Source: Pseudoscleropodium purum
Lineage: Eukaryota; Streptophyta; Bryopsida; Hypnales; Brachytheciaceae
Direction of reading: 5' to 3'
NCBI GenBank assembly: GCA_963969395.1
Contig: OZ017797.1
Span: 27,280,001-27,344,000 of the forward strand
DNA length: 64,000 nucleotides
The notes under the pieces are model-generated. The model did no database searches, had not been told where the DNA came from, and saw nothing but the letters and a program-made list of their open reading frames with translations. How positions within the stretch are numbered: position 1 is the first letter of the stretch; every line of letters begins with the position of its first letter. Positions 47,901 to 61,103 of the stretch are shown piece after piece. The position numbers were made by a program, and so were the translations under genes.

Positions 47901-49174
47901 CTCTTAATTGTTAAACAATGACAAGCATTTAGTTTCACATATCCAACATCACAATGGCTAATATTTCTAAACTTGTGCATGGAAAACAACATAGAATAAA
48001 AAAGGCAATTTTCTATGCACCATCATTTCAAATAAAGTCTTGGAAAACATGAAAAAGTAATCTAAGCAATTTCCATGACCTTGTAATTGTAAAATTCAAT
48101 GAACTAAATTTCATCATGGAAATTCAAATGCAAAATATTTATCAATTTCTAATTAAGCTTATGCTACTTGTACAAAATAATACATCCTGCAAATACCAAA
48201 CTAGAATGACATGTAGTGAATGTTTATTTGTTATAACATATTGCACAAATAATTTCAACTAATAGAAATATACAAACACATAAATTTTGCTACTGCTACT
48301 TCACCTTATATAACCAAAGTGTATGGAACTCCCAATGATTTGCAAGTTCTCTTATACTATTGTGGTTAATTCAATATATTGTATATTCAATAGCAACAAA
48401 GATTCTTGTTGTACCTATAGTCCATCTATTGACGTGCAATAACTTTGTTTTAGTAAGCAAACTTGTCCCAATGTAAGTAGAGAAATTTAGCTTATTCTTC
48501 ACATGTACTACAATTTTAAATTTTAATGTAGGTGACCTTACTTGATTCTCTCATAACAAACTTCTACTACTTGGCTAGAATAAAATAAAATTGATAGACT
48601 ATCAAAATGCTAATTCATGGACAAATGTACATCCCACATCTTTGAAACTAATCCTACATGACATCCATTCCAATAACTTATTCATAATAGAATGCAAATT
48701 CAACCATACTGTAGTTTAATTCTCCAAACATTTCTTACCTTCTACTACTGTTTTTTGCTAATTTTGTTATTAAAATGTAGTGCCCCTCTAAAAGTAATAT
48801 GAAGGTCAACATATTAACAACTAAATTTCAACTACAAAAAAACAATAATATATTATCTGTACCTATTGTATAATAGGTTTGGGAGGTGTAATCCATTGAA
48901 GTTTCTTTGTCCTCCAAATCAACAAACTTGGACTTCCCAATACCCAAGTTGTATATCTTTTTGCACACAATGTTTCAATTTTGTTCTTTCATTGGTGTTT
49001 AATGTGTCTTCTATAGCCTCTTTGGTATTGTTGAATTCGTCCCTTACTAAAAGAAAAAAACTATATGCTATTGTCACGTATATATTCTTCCGCACTGTCT
49101 TCATGATTGTCTTTACATTATACATTATTTGGGGGTCTTGAAGGGTTGTTTGAGACCCATTCTTAGTGTTGTTT
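44901..49174. other. Intergenic, no gene seen
   Basis: 4.3 kb of AT-rich sequence. The only open frame of note is minus 47206-47430 (74 codons), followed on the same strand by sequence full of stops. It might be a fragment of a decayed gene, but nothing is recognisable. Confidence 0.35.
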
Positions 49175-49453
49175 CATTAGAAGAGTTTTGGGGGGTCCAG
49201 AAGCCTGTTTTTGGCCTATTCCCCCACAGTTGTTCCCTACAGCGAGGGGAACGGCCCGTTGTCAAAAAAAAAATTCATAAAAAAATTTAAAAAAAATTTA
49301 GTCTCCAAATGCAAAATTTTAAAAATTTTAAAAAATTGGGTCAATGATGTGGCAGGGGCTTGGCCACGTTAAACTGCTACACCGAACCTATTTCATGCGT
49401 TCGCAAGCTGTGATAACTTGTAGGCATCTAGAGGCCCTAAAAATCTTCTAATG
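49175..49453. mobile_element. 279-bp MITE with CATTAGAAGA termini
   Basis: Begins CATTAGAAGAGTTTTGG at 49175 and ends ...AAAAATCTTCTAATG at 49453, an inverted repeat of about 15 bp (CATTAGAAGAnTTTT). Its interior includes 'gtggcaggggcttggccacg'. A second complete copy (51055-51329) and a 3' fragment (ending 50712) carry the same terminal and interior phrases. It is non-coding. No clear target duplication was found, so the superfamily is unknown. Confidence 0.65.
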
Positions 49454-49993
49454 CCCTTGTAGATAAAGAACAACCACTATCAAATTTTTTTTTTAATATT
49501 TAAAAAAAAAACTTAAATGAAAAAAGTAGAAAAAAATAATAATAATAAAAATGATGTGGCAGTGTCTTTGAAGGTTTGGGAACTACTACAACGCAATTTC
49601 CATAGTTTAGGAACCTAGGGGAACTTGTCACCCTCCAAAGGGGTTAAAAAATATCTAATATTTAAATTTGGGTAGAGCAACCTTCTTCTCTTGTCAACTG
49701 TGACTATTGTGACAAAGAATTTAAGATCCTCCACTTTGTTTGTCCTAATCCACAATTAGACTAGCATCACAAAAATCACAATCAAGGACAACTTTCATAT
49801 TTTGTAGAAGATCACTATTGCTATTTACACTAGTATTTCATCATTTTTCTCCACTAGGACAATTACTTGTAAGCTTACTATTTGATTGTATATGTGAGGA
49901 CGGTATATCAATTCCATCTGCAATGCTAAAGAAACATCATCGATAAGCTTCTAAATTCATAAACTCATATCTCTAGTTTGGACAATACACATT
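49454..49993. other. Intergenic with related repeat debris
   Basis: Contains a fragment (about 49545-49640, 'atgatgtggcag...ggaacttgtcaccctccaa') resembling the interior of the 279-bp MITE family. Nothing else is recognised. Confidence 0.35.
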
Positions 49994-51752
49994 CACAATA
50001 AGAAATCCACGTTTTTGGCTATGTTTGGCCACTAAAGCATGATGTTTGACAAAATACAAAGATGTCAAAGGGCATTTGGCTTGACAAGGTAGATTTTTGT
50101 AGACATTGTGGAAAATTTGGCATGTTATTGTAAATCTATGTTGATGTTATCATTGATGTTGACATTTTATTTGACATGACTAAAGATATATTGATGTTTT
50201 TTGGACATACATAAAAACATAGATTGCCACATCAACAAGTAGACCTATTTTGACTATAGATAAATTAGTAAAAATTACTATGATCCATAATAAAATGCTG
50301 ACCATATATGAAAAATTTAGTGGAAAGATAGCCACATGGCATACTTAGCAAAAAAAATGGAAATAGATGGATGAATACCATGGATGAAATGAGATGGGCT
50401 TTATACAAGTGGGATGGTAGAAAGTGAAACAATTCATATGGATTATGTACAACAAGAATTGTGTTCAATCATGTTTCAAGCTTATTTCTTTCATTGTTCC
50501 TTCCACAATGAAAGAATGGTTGGCTATCAGGAAAAAGTTAAATTTTTTTTAATTCTTAAATTTTAAAATAAATTACAGAATTTCTTCAAATAAATAAATA
50601 ATATGACATGGTAGTGGCTTGGCCACATCATACTATAGTAGTGGTAGAGTTCTCTTGTTCTTTGCAGCTTGGGAACTCGTAGGCTTCCATTGCCTCCAAA
50701 TCCTTCCTAATGGTAGAATGTTTGAAACAATATCTAAACATCTAAAAAAATGTTGAGATGTACAATGGTCAAGTTCTCATACTCTAATTATTCAATATCT
50801 TTTGTCTCATTATGGATGAAAAATGAATATAAATATGACCTCTCTATCTTTTGTTTTCATTAACTTTCAAGAAAGTAATTCCTTCATTTTGCCATCGAAT
50901 TTTTTGTTGATGGTAGACGGTAAGTTATTTTTAATATTTGGTGAATTCAACAATTTTTCTTCTTCATTCTATTTTTTAATTTATTTCATATAATTATTTT
51001 TTTGTTGATCTTGCTTTATGAGTAAAGTATGTACCAATTGATGTCTCAAAAAATCATTAGAAGATTTTTGGAGGGTTGGGAGGGTCACTTCAAGCTTGTT
51101 CCCCTGTCCCTATTTTTGTTGATCCCATTGTGAGTTTTGCTTTTTTTTTAAAAATTATTTTAAAAATTAAAAATTTTAGAATGAAAAAAAAACAAAAACA
51201 AAATTTTAATTTTTTTTTATGACATAACAATTGCCATGCCATGTCAAGCAACAAATGCGAGGCTGTTCCTCCAACACTAGCAGCTTAGGGAACTCACAGC
51301 CTTCCGTAGTTGTTGAAAATCCTCTAATGGTCTAATCTAATCTCTCAAAAAGTAGCATCAAAATTTCCAGACAACATAAAAGTGTGATGACTAGGTATGC
51401 CATGTCATAATTTTTGGTTAGCACGTAACTTTTCCCACAACCACATTAGGTGCTATGTCAAAGATTGATTCAATGCTTGTCTCGATGAAAAAATTCGTGT
51501 GTGACTTTCCACACCCATATGGCACTGACATGGCATCTATATGGTATATTTTGGAGAGCTTGAAAAATTACATTTTTTGTAATCTTAGAAAAATTCAAGT
51601 TGGAATTGGGCATGTTTAAAAATTTTACCATATTTTGGGCCCGTTACTTATAACAAATTTTTGATGACACCAACATTGATTATTTCCTTGTCATACCAAA
51701 TGATTTGTCACATTTTCTAAGACATCTAAAAAAACTTGATTTTCTTTTAGTG
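49994..51752 (+). mobile_element. Non-autonomous CACTA element, copy 2, with nested MITE
   Basis: Starts CACAATAAGAAATCCACGTT (49994, first repeat mutated from CACTA) and ends ...TTGATTTTCTTTTAGTG (51752). It aligns with the 8785-10055 copy along its length but is about 490 bp longer. Part of the extra length is a complete CATTAGAAGA-type MITE at 51055-51329; another part near 50520-50712 is a 3' fragment of the same MITE family. Flanking triplets ATT / ATA differ at one base. There is no transposase. Confidence 0.75.
51055..51329. mobile_element. Nested 275-bp MITE with CATTAGAAGA termini
   Basis: Begins CATTAGAAGATTTTTGG at 51055 and ends TTGAAAATCCTCTAATG at 51329. The related CACTA copy at 8785 lacks this insert: its 'gatgtctcaaaaa...tctcaaaaag' (9656-9690) matches both flanks here. 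That gives an empty-site comparison and shows the MITE landed after the two CACTA copies diverged. Confidence 0.65.
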
Positions 51753-51972
51753 ATATAGTAGTATTGTACATCAAAGCCTACAATACAAACATCAAGTAAG
51801 CTCTTTATAAGATGCAAATAAACAATATATAGAGAACCTAACTAATAATGTAGTAGAAGCAAGAGATCTTATCACTTAGAATGCTTCTCGTCATTATAGA
51901 TAGAAGCTTACATGATTGCATAAAAAAAAGTGTGGATTATTTTTAGTGATCTATAATCCTAAACTAGGGCAA

Positions 51973-52887
51973 TTAATTCCTAAAGTTTCATAACTATATT
52001 TTCACCAAAAATGTTCAAAAACTGTCATTTTTAGTACAAGCACCAAATTTTTGAATTTTTTTGACATATATAATTATATGATCTTGTAGTATGCAGGCTT
52101 GAGAATATGTAATAAAAATTTCAAAAATTTTCACCATGTGGCTTGCAAGATATTAGCATTCAAATTCACTAAAATCATTTTTTGGGCCCTACAAAAAAAA
52201 GGGGCAAGTGTACTTCACAAGCTCACTTTTCAATGAAAAATGACCAAGATGGTGGTGCTTCTTTGGATTTGTTTTCCTAGACATGTTGGCCACATGTTTG
52301 AAAATTTTCAAATCATTTGGAATTGTACAACACATAGGAAAAAATAGTAAGTAGTAGTAGAGAATAATTTAAAACACTAAATTTTTAATAATTGAATTAT
52401 GAAATTGAAAAATGCCAATCCCAATGGTTGAAATGTTGTAATAAACAATCTACATCCTGATTTTATTTTTTCCCAAAATATTGAAAATTGTGTAAAATAA
52501 AGGATTTCAAAGTTTGTTTTAGAGTAGAGAATCCATAACTGCTTGCAAACAAAAAATCCTCATAACTTTTGAGTCATTGATCTAAATGGAATGATAAAAT
52601 GCTTTCCATGTATATATAACTCTAGAAAATCAATTTCAGTTTGTTTTTTTAAAAAGAGATTTTTTTCTAATCTACTCAAATTGCCCAATTACGAAAAAAG
52701 TAATATGTTAGGCTATAACTTTTGACTCCTATTTCCAAATGTCTTGAAATTTAGTGCATACAAAAAATATTTCTTGTCTCCACTTTCTATTAAAATTTGG
52801 GCCAAAAATATGAAAATCTCTAATCACACACACCTACCCAAAATTTCTATGTAGCTAGAAAAAGCAACTTAATCTTTTAGGGATTAA
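51973..52887 (+). mobile_element. TTAA-ended TIR element, copy 5
   Basis: 915 bp in the same orientation as the copy at 24506. The left end is TTAATTCCTAAAGTTTC (two transitions from consensus) and the right end is AATCTTTTAGGGATTAA. The interior is collinear ('tgcaagatattagcattc', 'ggaattgtacaacacatagg', 'aaatttagtgcata'). It starts only 220 bp beyond the end of the CACTA copy at 49994-51752. Flanks gggcaa / agtat show no extra target duplication. Confidence 0.8.
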
Positions 52888-55173
52888 AGTATAATTCAAG
52901 TGTACTATTTGTGAATTTTGACATGTTAGTGTTGTCTTTTCGTGTGATTTTTTTTTCATTGTATAGATGTTCACTATGTCAAAACATGTGCAAAATGAAT
53001 AGAATACTTGTGTACAATACTCTTGGTGTTTGGAGAATTGTAATGCTATACTTGTGTATGCTTTTCACAGACCTTGATGTCACATTTGTATTGACAACAT
53101 CTGCAAATTGGCAAGAGCTTTAAGCAAATGTAAGTCTATGATGACTATTCTTTCACATAAACAATACTTTTATAAAGATATTGTGAACTGTGTGGTGAAA
53201 GTTGAGGGTTGCATATTAAAAGACAAGCAACACAAATATAAGATAAGGGTTGCCTATAGCAATATTGTCCTTCATATTGATGGAGTGCATATCCATCACT
53301 TTAAATTCCTTTTCTTTTTATAACAAGCAACCATTGCATTGTAATATTAGGGTTTTTTTGATATACTGTTTCACGAAGGTTGTGCAAGACTGCATGTAAA
53401 TGAGGATTCAATGTACATGAACTCTATCATAACACATGGATGCTTCTAATGTTCTACTTTTTAGGGTTGTTTGTGTAGCGTTGTCTTCTGCAATATGTTG
53501 TTCCCTTAGCACTGATTTACTGGAGCCTATGGTTTGGTAATTCTTTGTTCTTGATATGATGCAATCATTCATTGAAACTCTGTGAAATTAGTTGCAAGAG
53601 AATAGGGATAATTGATGCACATACTTCAATGCGTACAACAAAGTGGAGGCCAAGGAGGAAGTTCAAGCAAAGACTCAGAATGTGATGCTAGAGTCCATAT
53701 TTTCAAAGATATGTTACACTGAGCAATCTGTCATGAGCATTTCTCTTCCTTGCAAAGACATTAATTCAGTGCAAAAGATGAACCAACTAATTAGTATTAT
53801 GACAATGCAAACATCATGAAATATAGTTCTGCACACCTTACTTTTTGTTGCATGAGAACAGAACTATTGTTGGACTACAGTCCAACAAATCATATACAAT
53901 CCATGTTCACTGATGAAGTCTTCACTGCTACCTTCACAGGAAGTGCTCATATCATTTATGTTAGTTGTATTCATCAGAATCACCTCTAGAAGTGTTCTAA
54001 GTGCCAAGTCTTACAATGTGGAGTGTGCAACTTTTCAGGATTTAGAGCTTGACTGTAAAGTGTCTGAAGTTGAAGTTCAAATCCAAACTTTCAATTTTAA
54101 TTTCCTGAACTTAAAATTCAAACTTTCATTTACAATTTGCAAACATTGATTCACAAAATTGAGTGATTTTCCTAATTCAAGAGCAGAACTTTGTAGAACA
54201 GAATTTACAAAACTATCTGTAGAACAATCAAAACAATTGCAAACCAGTTGCAAAAGCAAATCGCAATGCAAACCACTGAGGCAAAGAAGTTCATTCTAAT
54301 TGTTTTTTTATATGCACGATTCTCATACTAGAGTGATCCAAGGTAAGAGAGTAAACTCTAAATAACTAGAGAACGTGAATCAATTTTGGACCAAAGATTT
54401 GGAGGCAATAATTCATCAGTAATCCAAAATCAAGACGCATCCAAAAAGAGCTATAGAACCTGTTGTGACCAAGGGGGGAGACTTTTAGGCTCACACCCTT
54501 TTGCGATACAATTTCCTGCAGCCTCAAATTAATTTCAACTACTCCAAACTATTTTGAAAACAATTACTTTCAGAATTTAGTGGTCACAACAATCAAACAT
54601 CATGCACATCCTTAGATGAAAATGAATTACCCATACATTGATGAGCACGAAACTGAGTCCAACTCCAATGTTTCCGAAATTCTGGAAGCTTCACCTATCG
54701 ATATTGCCAACAGAGCTTTTCGATCATGTTCAATACATCAAACAAAAAGTAATTAAGTTTGGGAGCTAATGAGTGCGTTCCGCAAAGAATAACAATCCAG
54801 CGAATAAAATGCGACTACGTATCTAGTTCCTGTCATTTTCCTCTAAACAATAAGCGTCTGCCGATGACTACCTGTGAATCACAACCCGATCGTTTCGTCC
54901 GTTCCGTAATGCACATGTAATTTACAGTTCCGGTTGATAAATTCCTGTACAATCCACAGTTTTGGGTTGTTAAGTTTTACGAAAATCCATGACATAAATT
55001 AAGAAGCTCAGATTCGGAAAGATTTTAAATTAATTTATATAGCATAAACACTTACCGATTATTCTATGGTCTTCTGCGTTGAATCGAAATGCTTGATCTG
55101 ATAAAGTGCAAGAAATTGGCCGCAGGTATACAACGTCTGCTCTGTAGTTTCCGGCAGCACAGATCATCCTCGC
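52888..55173. other. Intergenic, no gene seen
   Basis: No credible gene. From about 54700 the base composition becomes less AT-rich approaching the SRPBCC gene, and the last part probably includes its 3' UTR. Confidence 0.4.
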
Positions 55174-57564
55174 CTAATTTGCATTCGATCTTTTACATAG
55201 TTGGAGTCGCTCAGCTTCCACTGACAAATCTTGCAGAGCAGCTTTCACTTGATTGCCCATAATTCTAGACACGTATCCACCTGGCGTCACCCGTGTCCAA
55301 ATCAGAACAGATGTACGTAACAACGTATTCACTGTAACGACTGGAAAACGTACATGTAGAAGTGGAAGTGTACGCACAATAATGGCAAGATACTTGAGTG
55401 CAACAGAGCCAAGATAAAGATGCCAACTGAGTTCAGTTAGTACAAATATATTAAATGCGTGCACTGATTAGAGACGGCAAACTAAGAGCTGAAATGAGTC
55501 TTCCGTAGATGATATCGATGACTTGTTTCACAACAATTATGTAGAAAAATCTTTACTTGATAATCTTGACTGATATGAAAGTAGTGGTAACCCTAATGAT
55601 ACAACAGATGCTTGGACACGAACGAGGTAAACAGAAGTTATGGGTCACCTAAAGGTCCTGGCGGCAATATAGACGGGAGAACTTCCTGAGTGACCATAAC
55701 TTTGGAGCCCACTTGCTTTCCTTCCTGAATCCAAGGCTCGATTCCCCACTGACCATTGAATAGTTTCAAGAAACCAGGTTCCGTTCTGCAGCTCACAGAA
55801 CAACAGTAGCAGCCGTCAACACAGAAAACTTGAGTCCCTAAACGTCATGCAGAATAAGAGATAAACAAATAAATAAACCGTCAAAGTAAATAAATGGCAA
55901 TATCTGTAAGCCTTGCCCCTATAAAGAGTGAAAACAATCTGAAGATCATTTCTAGCTTACATTCTCATCTAAACAAACTAAGATAGTCAGTGACAAAGAA
56001 ACCATCCCTTCTCATCTAACGTTGCACCAAGTGCCGATGTCAGAGGGTTCACCACAATCAAATAAGGGTCCCTTAACCAATTAGGATAGTTCTCTTACAA
56101 TTCAAACGCGATAACTCGTTTGCTTCGATCTTCCTCAACCTTCATTTTTATGTCGAAATTTCCTGACCAAAACATAAGGTTCCAATGTGCATGTTGCGTC
56201 ACCAATTTCATATCGTCCTTGTACTCCACTTCGACTTTGGACAAGGTCTTAAAGATATGCGGATTATTTTCATGGTCGGCAAGGATGTCATAAGTGACAT
56301 CAGGATCCACGGCCATGCTAATGTTACCTTTGACCTCAAAATATCCATTCTGTCAATGCAGATAACAAGCTATGTCAGCATTGCACCAAGTTGGATACTC
56401 GTTTCAAAACTAATAATTCATATACTGATCGGCGATAAGAAAAACAAAATTGAACATCTGCTGACAATAGAGCTGACATAACAATGTGTTGACCTCTAGA
56501 TTTTGTGTGCTCTATATCAAGTCCCGACATTGCCTTCTGCTTTCAAGTCACAAAATGGAAAACACTCCACAAGATTGATGATGGCTACACCACAATTATT
56601 AAGTTCAACATTGAAATTGAAAGAAAGGACTATGCAAAAAGTCATCAGAGCAAATACAGATGGAATTCTGAAGAAAATGATCAGCATCTTGCACTACTCT
56701 ATCAGATGTAATTGATCAGCAACGCAGAATCAACAGTTATGAGAGACTCCGTTAACTGAATATAGAGAGAAAGCAGAGGGAAGAAGGTCCCGCAGACCTT
56801 TTTATGAACGGAGACTTCCGCTGGACCTGACATAATTTCGTTCGCAATCCTGTAACATTTACAAGAAATGAAAAGTTTAGGAGCTTCAAAAAGTGATGAA
56901 TTTAGACATGAATAGTCAAGCAGGGATACACGCAACTGAGATTTCTCTTGAATTTAAAAAAAAAGAATTCCAGGAGTTCTCGCACTGCAATTTAAATCCT
57001 GTTGTAACATCAGCTTCTGAAATTGAGAGACAGGCAGGGAAGATTTTGAAAGAAACAGCTTCAAGAGTTCGCCAGCCTTGTAACTCCGAAACAATGCACT
57101 AAAAAATCTAGCAAAGGCTAACAGTTCAATATTTTTGTCGTCGAAGCATTCACGATTTCTAGACCAAATCAAATCCAGCAAACGCCAATAGTTTCCTACT
57201 TCCCGAAAATGAAGAGTACGCAATCTCTGGCAAAAACGGGGGTTTCGTAGCCCGAATTCTCAAAGGATTCCAAACCTCGTCGGCGCCTGAGACACAAAGA
57301 AAAAAGATTCCACACTCTACCTCATCCGAAACGATTCAATAAAGCAAGGACAATCCACGAAGACAACATGAAAACAATGTTAAACCTAGATGCGGAAGGC
57401 AGACTCTGCCGTCGGAGGCTTCCAGACTTCATTTGTCCAATGCCGGTAGAGAATTCGCCGCCATCCTGTTCCGCCTTCAATTCCAATTCGCGTTTCCGCC
57501 GCACCAAAGCCGGAGAGCGCCGATTGCTGGCGAAAGCATCGCCTGCCGGCTTGTTCCTCACCAT
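55174..57564 (-). CDS. SRPBCC (COQ10/polyketide-cyclase-like) protein
   Basis: Member of the START/Bet v1-fold superfamily, often annotated in plants as polyketide cyclase/dehydrase and lipid transport protein. These bind lipids or other hydrophobic ligands in a helix-grip cavity; the ligand here is unknown. Five exons join in frame: 57564-57386, 56849-56798, 56349-56099, 55785-55649, 55280-55174. Total is 726 nt, 241 aa. The first 66 residues are basic and low in complexity (Arg/Lys/Ser), without a convincing transit peptide. The domain covers about 67-240: EVSVHKKNGYFEVKGNISM, then DPDVTYDILADHENNPHIFK, VEVEYKDD, the WNLMFWSGNFDIKMKVEED strand pair, EPGFLKLFNGQWGIEPW, VLPSILPPGP, and a C-terminal helix VKAALQDLSVEAERL. 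The start is the first ATG in frame. The exon-2 donor GTCTGC is weak. Reading through the exon-4 donor meets TAA at 55638, so intron retention would truncate the helix. Confidence 0.88.
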
Positions 57565-58100
57565 AACGTACGCTTCTCTCCACGTACCCCTGTTCACTCC
57601 AAAATAACAATCTCACACCTCAACTGATCCCGCTCACTCAAATGAAAGCAAGCGCGCACCGACTCCAATCGCGTCCACACTCTCCGCAACAAAGCACACC
57701 AATCCTTCCCAATCCCGAACTCCACCGTCACCCTCCACTCAAACGTGACCACCTTCTAACCAAATACTCCGTAAATCATTTTACAATCCGCACTCCATCT
57801 CATGCAACAACGCTCGCGACCAATCTCGCTGGCGAATCTTCGATGTGACACGACTAATAAAAGCGAAAGAGATTTCTACGCAAACGCCTTCGGTCCGGTC
57901 AATTTAAGGACAAACCAAAAGACGATCCCAGGAATCGACAAAGGGTCCAGTGCTCGGGAGTCGGAATTCAGGGCCCCGTTCACACCTACTCTCTGGATTC
58001 TGGAACCGTCGCTTGGTCATCGAGTGGGTCTAGGTGGCGGGAGGTAGTTGACGTGGACCCTCCATGTAGGCATTTTGGAATTTCATTGAAATTCCTTTTC
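57565..58100 (-). promoter_or_regulatory. Upstream region of the SRPBCC gene
   Basis: About 500 bp of clearly higher GC content directly upstream of the SRPBCC start, presumably 5' leader and promoter. Overlapping open frames on the plus strand (for example 57642-57848) are compositional artefacts. No defined element is identified. Confidence 0.35.
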
Positions 58101-61100
58101 TGGTTTTGAAGACAGAATTGTCTCGTTGTCTTGTACGGAACCTTTTAATTTGTCTTGGCTGTGATTGCTGGGAGCAAACTTTGGTTGTTGGCCACAAACC
58201 TACAATTCTGCAATGGATTGAATGATGCATGATGAGCCTTGGCATTTACATAAAGACACGTAAAGACACTGCGATGAATGACTTTCTAGATCACTGTAGA
58301 AATGAAGAATGCAACTATTGGTCCAAAAATCAAATTATTTTGGGCAAAGTATTTATTGGTGATAGGCCTCATATATTTCAAGGTTAATTTTACTTTCACT
58401 TCTTATCAATTCAAGGTGGTGGCATGGTGGTTGCAATACTTATCACAATTCTCTAATGTATAGTAAGAAAGCAAGATTTTAACTATTGATTTTCTTTATC
58501 AACTCTTATAGCCCTATATATCTCAAAGCCTTACAAGCCACTCAATGTTGCTAATTTAGGAGGAAGAAATAGGAAGTACAACAATCAATGTCGGATATGT
58601 AATAGCATATGAAAATGCATTCCCAAATGCTCACTAAAATTGATCTTTAACTTTTCATTGGATGCTCTTTAATCTCAAATGAATTTTTGGAATTAAAGTT
58701 TAATTTGTGTTTTCACATTTTCATAGTTAGACATATTTCAAAGAAAGTAGATTTATCATATATAACTAAGGTCCAATATTGTGCTCACAACACATTAATT
58801 CCTCTTAATTTGGATGTAGAAGGTTGAGCTCTTACATATCCCATGTTGATTGGTAAATTGCCTACCTTCCCGACAAGTATAAAGAATTGAACTTCTTCAA
58901 TCCCACCCTACCAATATAGTAAGTATCTCTTAAAGATTTCAATACATACTTAGCAGTTAGCCTAACTTCATACTAAATTATATTTACAAATGTATTTCTT
59001 CTATTAAATTTGAAATTGAATTCCCATAGATGTCCATACCCCTCATACCATTTTATGTTTGTTGTAACCAAGATATTTAACATGTGCCAAACTCCCCCAT
59101 TCCACATGATGTTTGTTGTAACCAAAGAGGTAGGAATAATATTTAACACAATTGTAATTTAGCCCCCCCCCCTAAGTGTTCATGATCATGTAAACTTTTC
59201 ACAAAACCATCAAGGGTTATTACACCTTTTTCGAGAAATAAACTTTTGTGAAGAATGAAAAGGTATGAAGTGAAAAGAAGCCAACCACTAGAAGCCCTTT
59301 TCGATAAGAAAAAGGTGTGACATTCTTTTTGAGAATGGAGAGAAATGGAAGATGGAGAAACTTCTTCACTCCCTTCCCTCACCCTTGAAGGAAAAGAAAA
59401 GGGGTTGTCAAAACTTTTCCACTGATGAAACTTCTATGAAAAATGAGAAGTTCAATATTAAAAAGAAGAGCCAAGAGGGAGCTGCTATGAATAAAGTATG
59501 ACATCCCTTATCATGTGGAGAGTGCAAATGGAAATTGGAAAGAAGTCTTCAATTATGGAAGGAGATCAATGCAATAATTCTTTAGTATCAAAGCAACAAT
59601 TGAATCACAATTAATAGATTTAGGATGAACGTTGATGCAACTGATTCTAAGAGTTAACATCAATGTAGCTAACTCCGAGTGTTAATGTAATTGATTGCAG
59701 TAATGAGAAAGTGATTTGTAGTGAAAGTGGCATGCAAAGGGTGAAAGGTAGATGAACTCTTTGCATGTGAAATGCTCTTCACACCCATTCTTCATCTACG
59801 GAGGAAAATAATCACCATTTTCAATCTTCAAAGAATAGACCCTTTGCAAGCCTCTACAAGTCAATGAGAAAGAGAGTGTCTGTCTCCATTCTTTAAAAAT
59901 TGAGAATAAAAAAAAAGTGTAACACAACAATCCCTAAAGGTAGGAAGTTCTAAAAGCATCCACCTCTGTAAATGTACATTGCATGTACATGTTTATTTTT
60001 TGTAGCCTTCAACCATGTACAAACAATGTACATTTTAGGAGGTGAACGCTATTAGAGAGCCCTATGCTACGTATTTCAGCTTCAAATTTTCATAACTAAT
60101 TCCACATAGCTCCAAAAAACATTAAACAACTTGGATTAGATGCCAATTCTACTTATCTTTTAAGGAAAAATTACTGAAGAATATTTGAAGAAGTTTCACT
60201 TCTTCGAAAATCAGTTCCAGCTCTTAAATGGTCGGTTCATGAACCTCCTACCTTATTGTTGAGACCTGTCATCAAAGTACACTACTTCGCCCAAAATGAT
60301 CCAATTTCTGAACCAACAGATGCGTTTTTCACGTATTCTCACGAGCCATCCACCTGCCACTTCAGTCTCAGTTGAATTCAGCGTCCTTCCTTCCTTGCAG
60401 GGTTATTAAAATATGAACTAAACAAATTTGAACCCTGTTTTGGGGGGGGGTCCAATTCAGTTCTGCCATCCCTGCCTGACTGCCAGCTAGCCAGCCAGCA
60501 GCCCCGCGTTGGCATTGGTTCCCTCTGACCCCTCCCTCTAGCCAGCAGGTGCACACTCTCCGCTCTTCCAGTTCAGTGGAGGCGGCCAGAAATTCAAATC
60601 CCTCCTTGGTTGCGCTCCAAAGCTACAGTGCCGCAGTGCACAGAGCCCAAGCCCCTTTCTTCTAGGAATTCAGCGGATCCTGTATTTATTCCTGTCAACT
60701 CCAAAAGCAGTAATTTTTTTTTTTCGTTTCGTGTACAGTGCTGCTTTCTCACCAAAGACCAAACATAGATAGGCCAAGTGGCTTTTTTTTTTTAAAGCTG
60801 AACGGGTGGTTTTTTCCAAAAAGTCTCTGGCTTCATAATAAAATTTTGCCATTAAATTTGTTGACAGTGGCTACTTTTGAATTTTGGGTGTTGAAAGAAG
60901 TGGCGATCAAGGATTCATGATTGGTGGAGATTAGGCTAATGAAAGTGCATTATGGAATTGCTTTAGGCTGCAAAAAAATATTCCCTAGAAATTTTGTGGA
61001 CATTTGAGCAACACAATGCAAATATCCATCTGAAAAATGGCAATTTTACTCTAATAGACAATGAAATACATTTGCTAGAAAATGAAATGTAGAGTCAAAA

Positions 61101-61103
61101 AAA
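58101..61103. other. Intergenic, no gene seen
   Basis: 3 kb with no recognisable gene. It includes a C10 run at 59163, a G9 run near 60441 and a GC-richer patch at about 60340-60670 that could be a decayed promoter or repeat, but no product reads out of it on either strand. Confidence 0.35.

Noticed and set aside
56503..56715. Plus-strand open frames inside intron 2 of the SRPBCC gene
   Set aside because: Two overlapping frames of similar length on the antisense strand, no known motif; best explained as chance.
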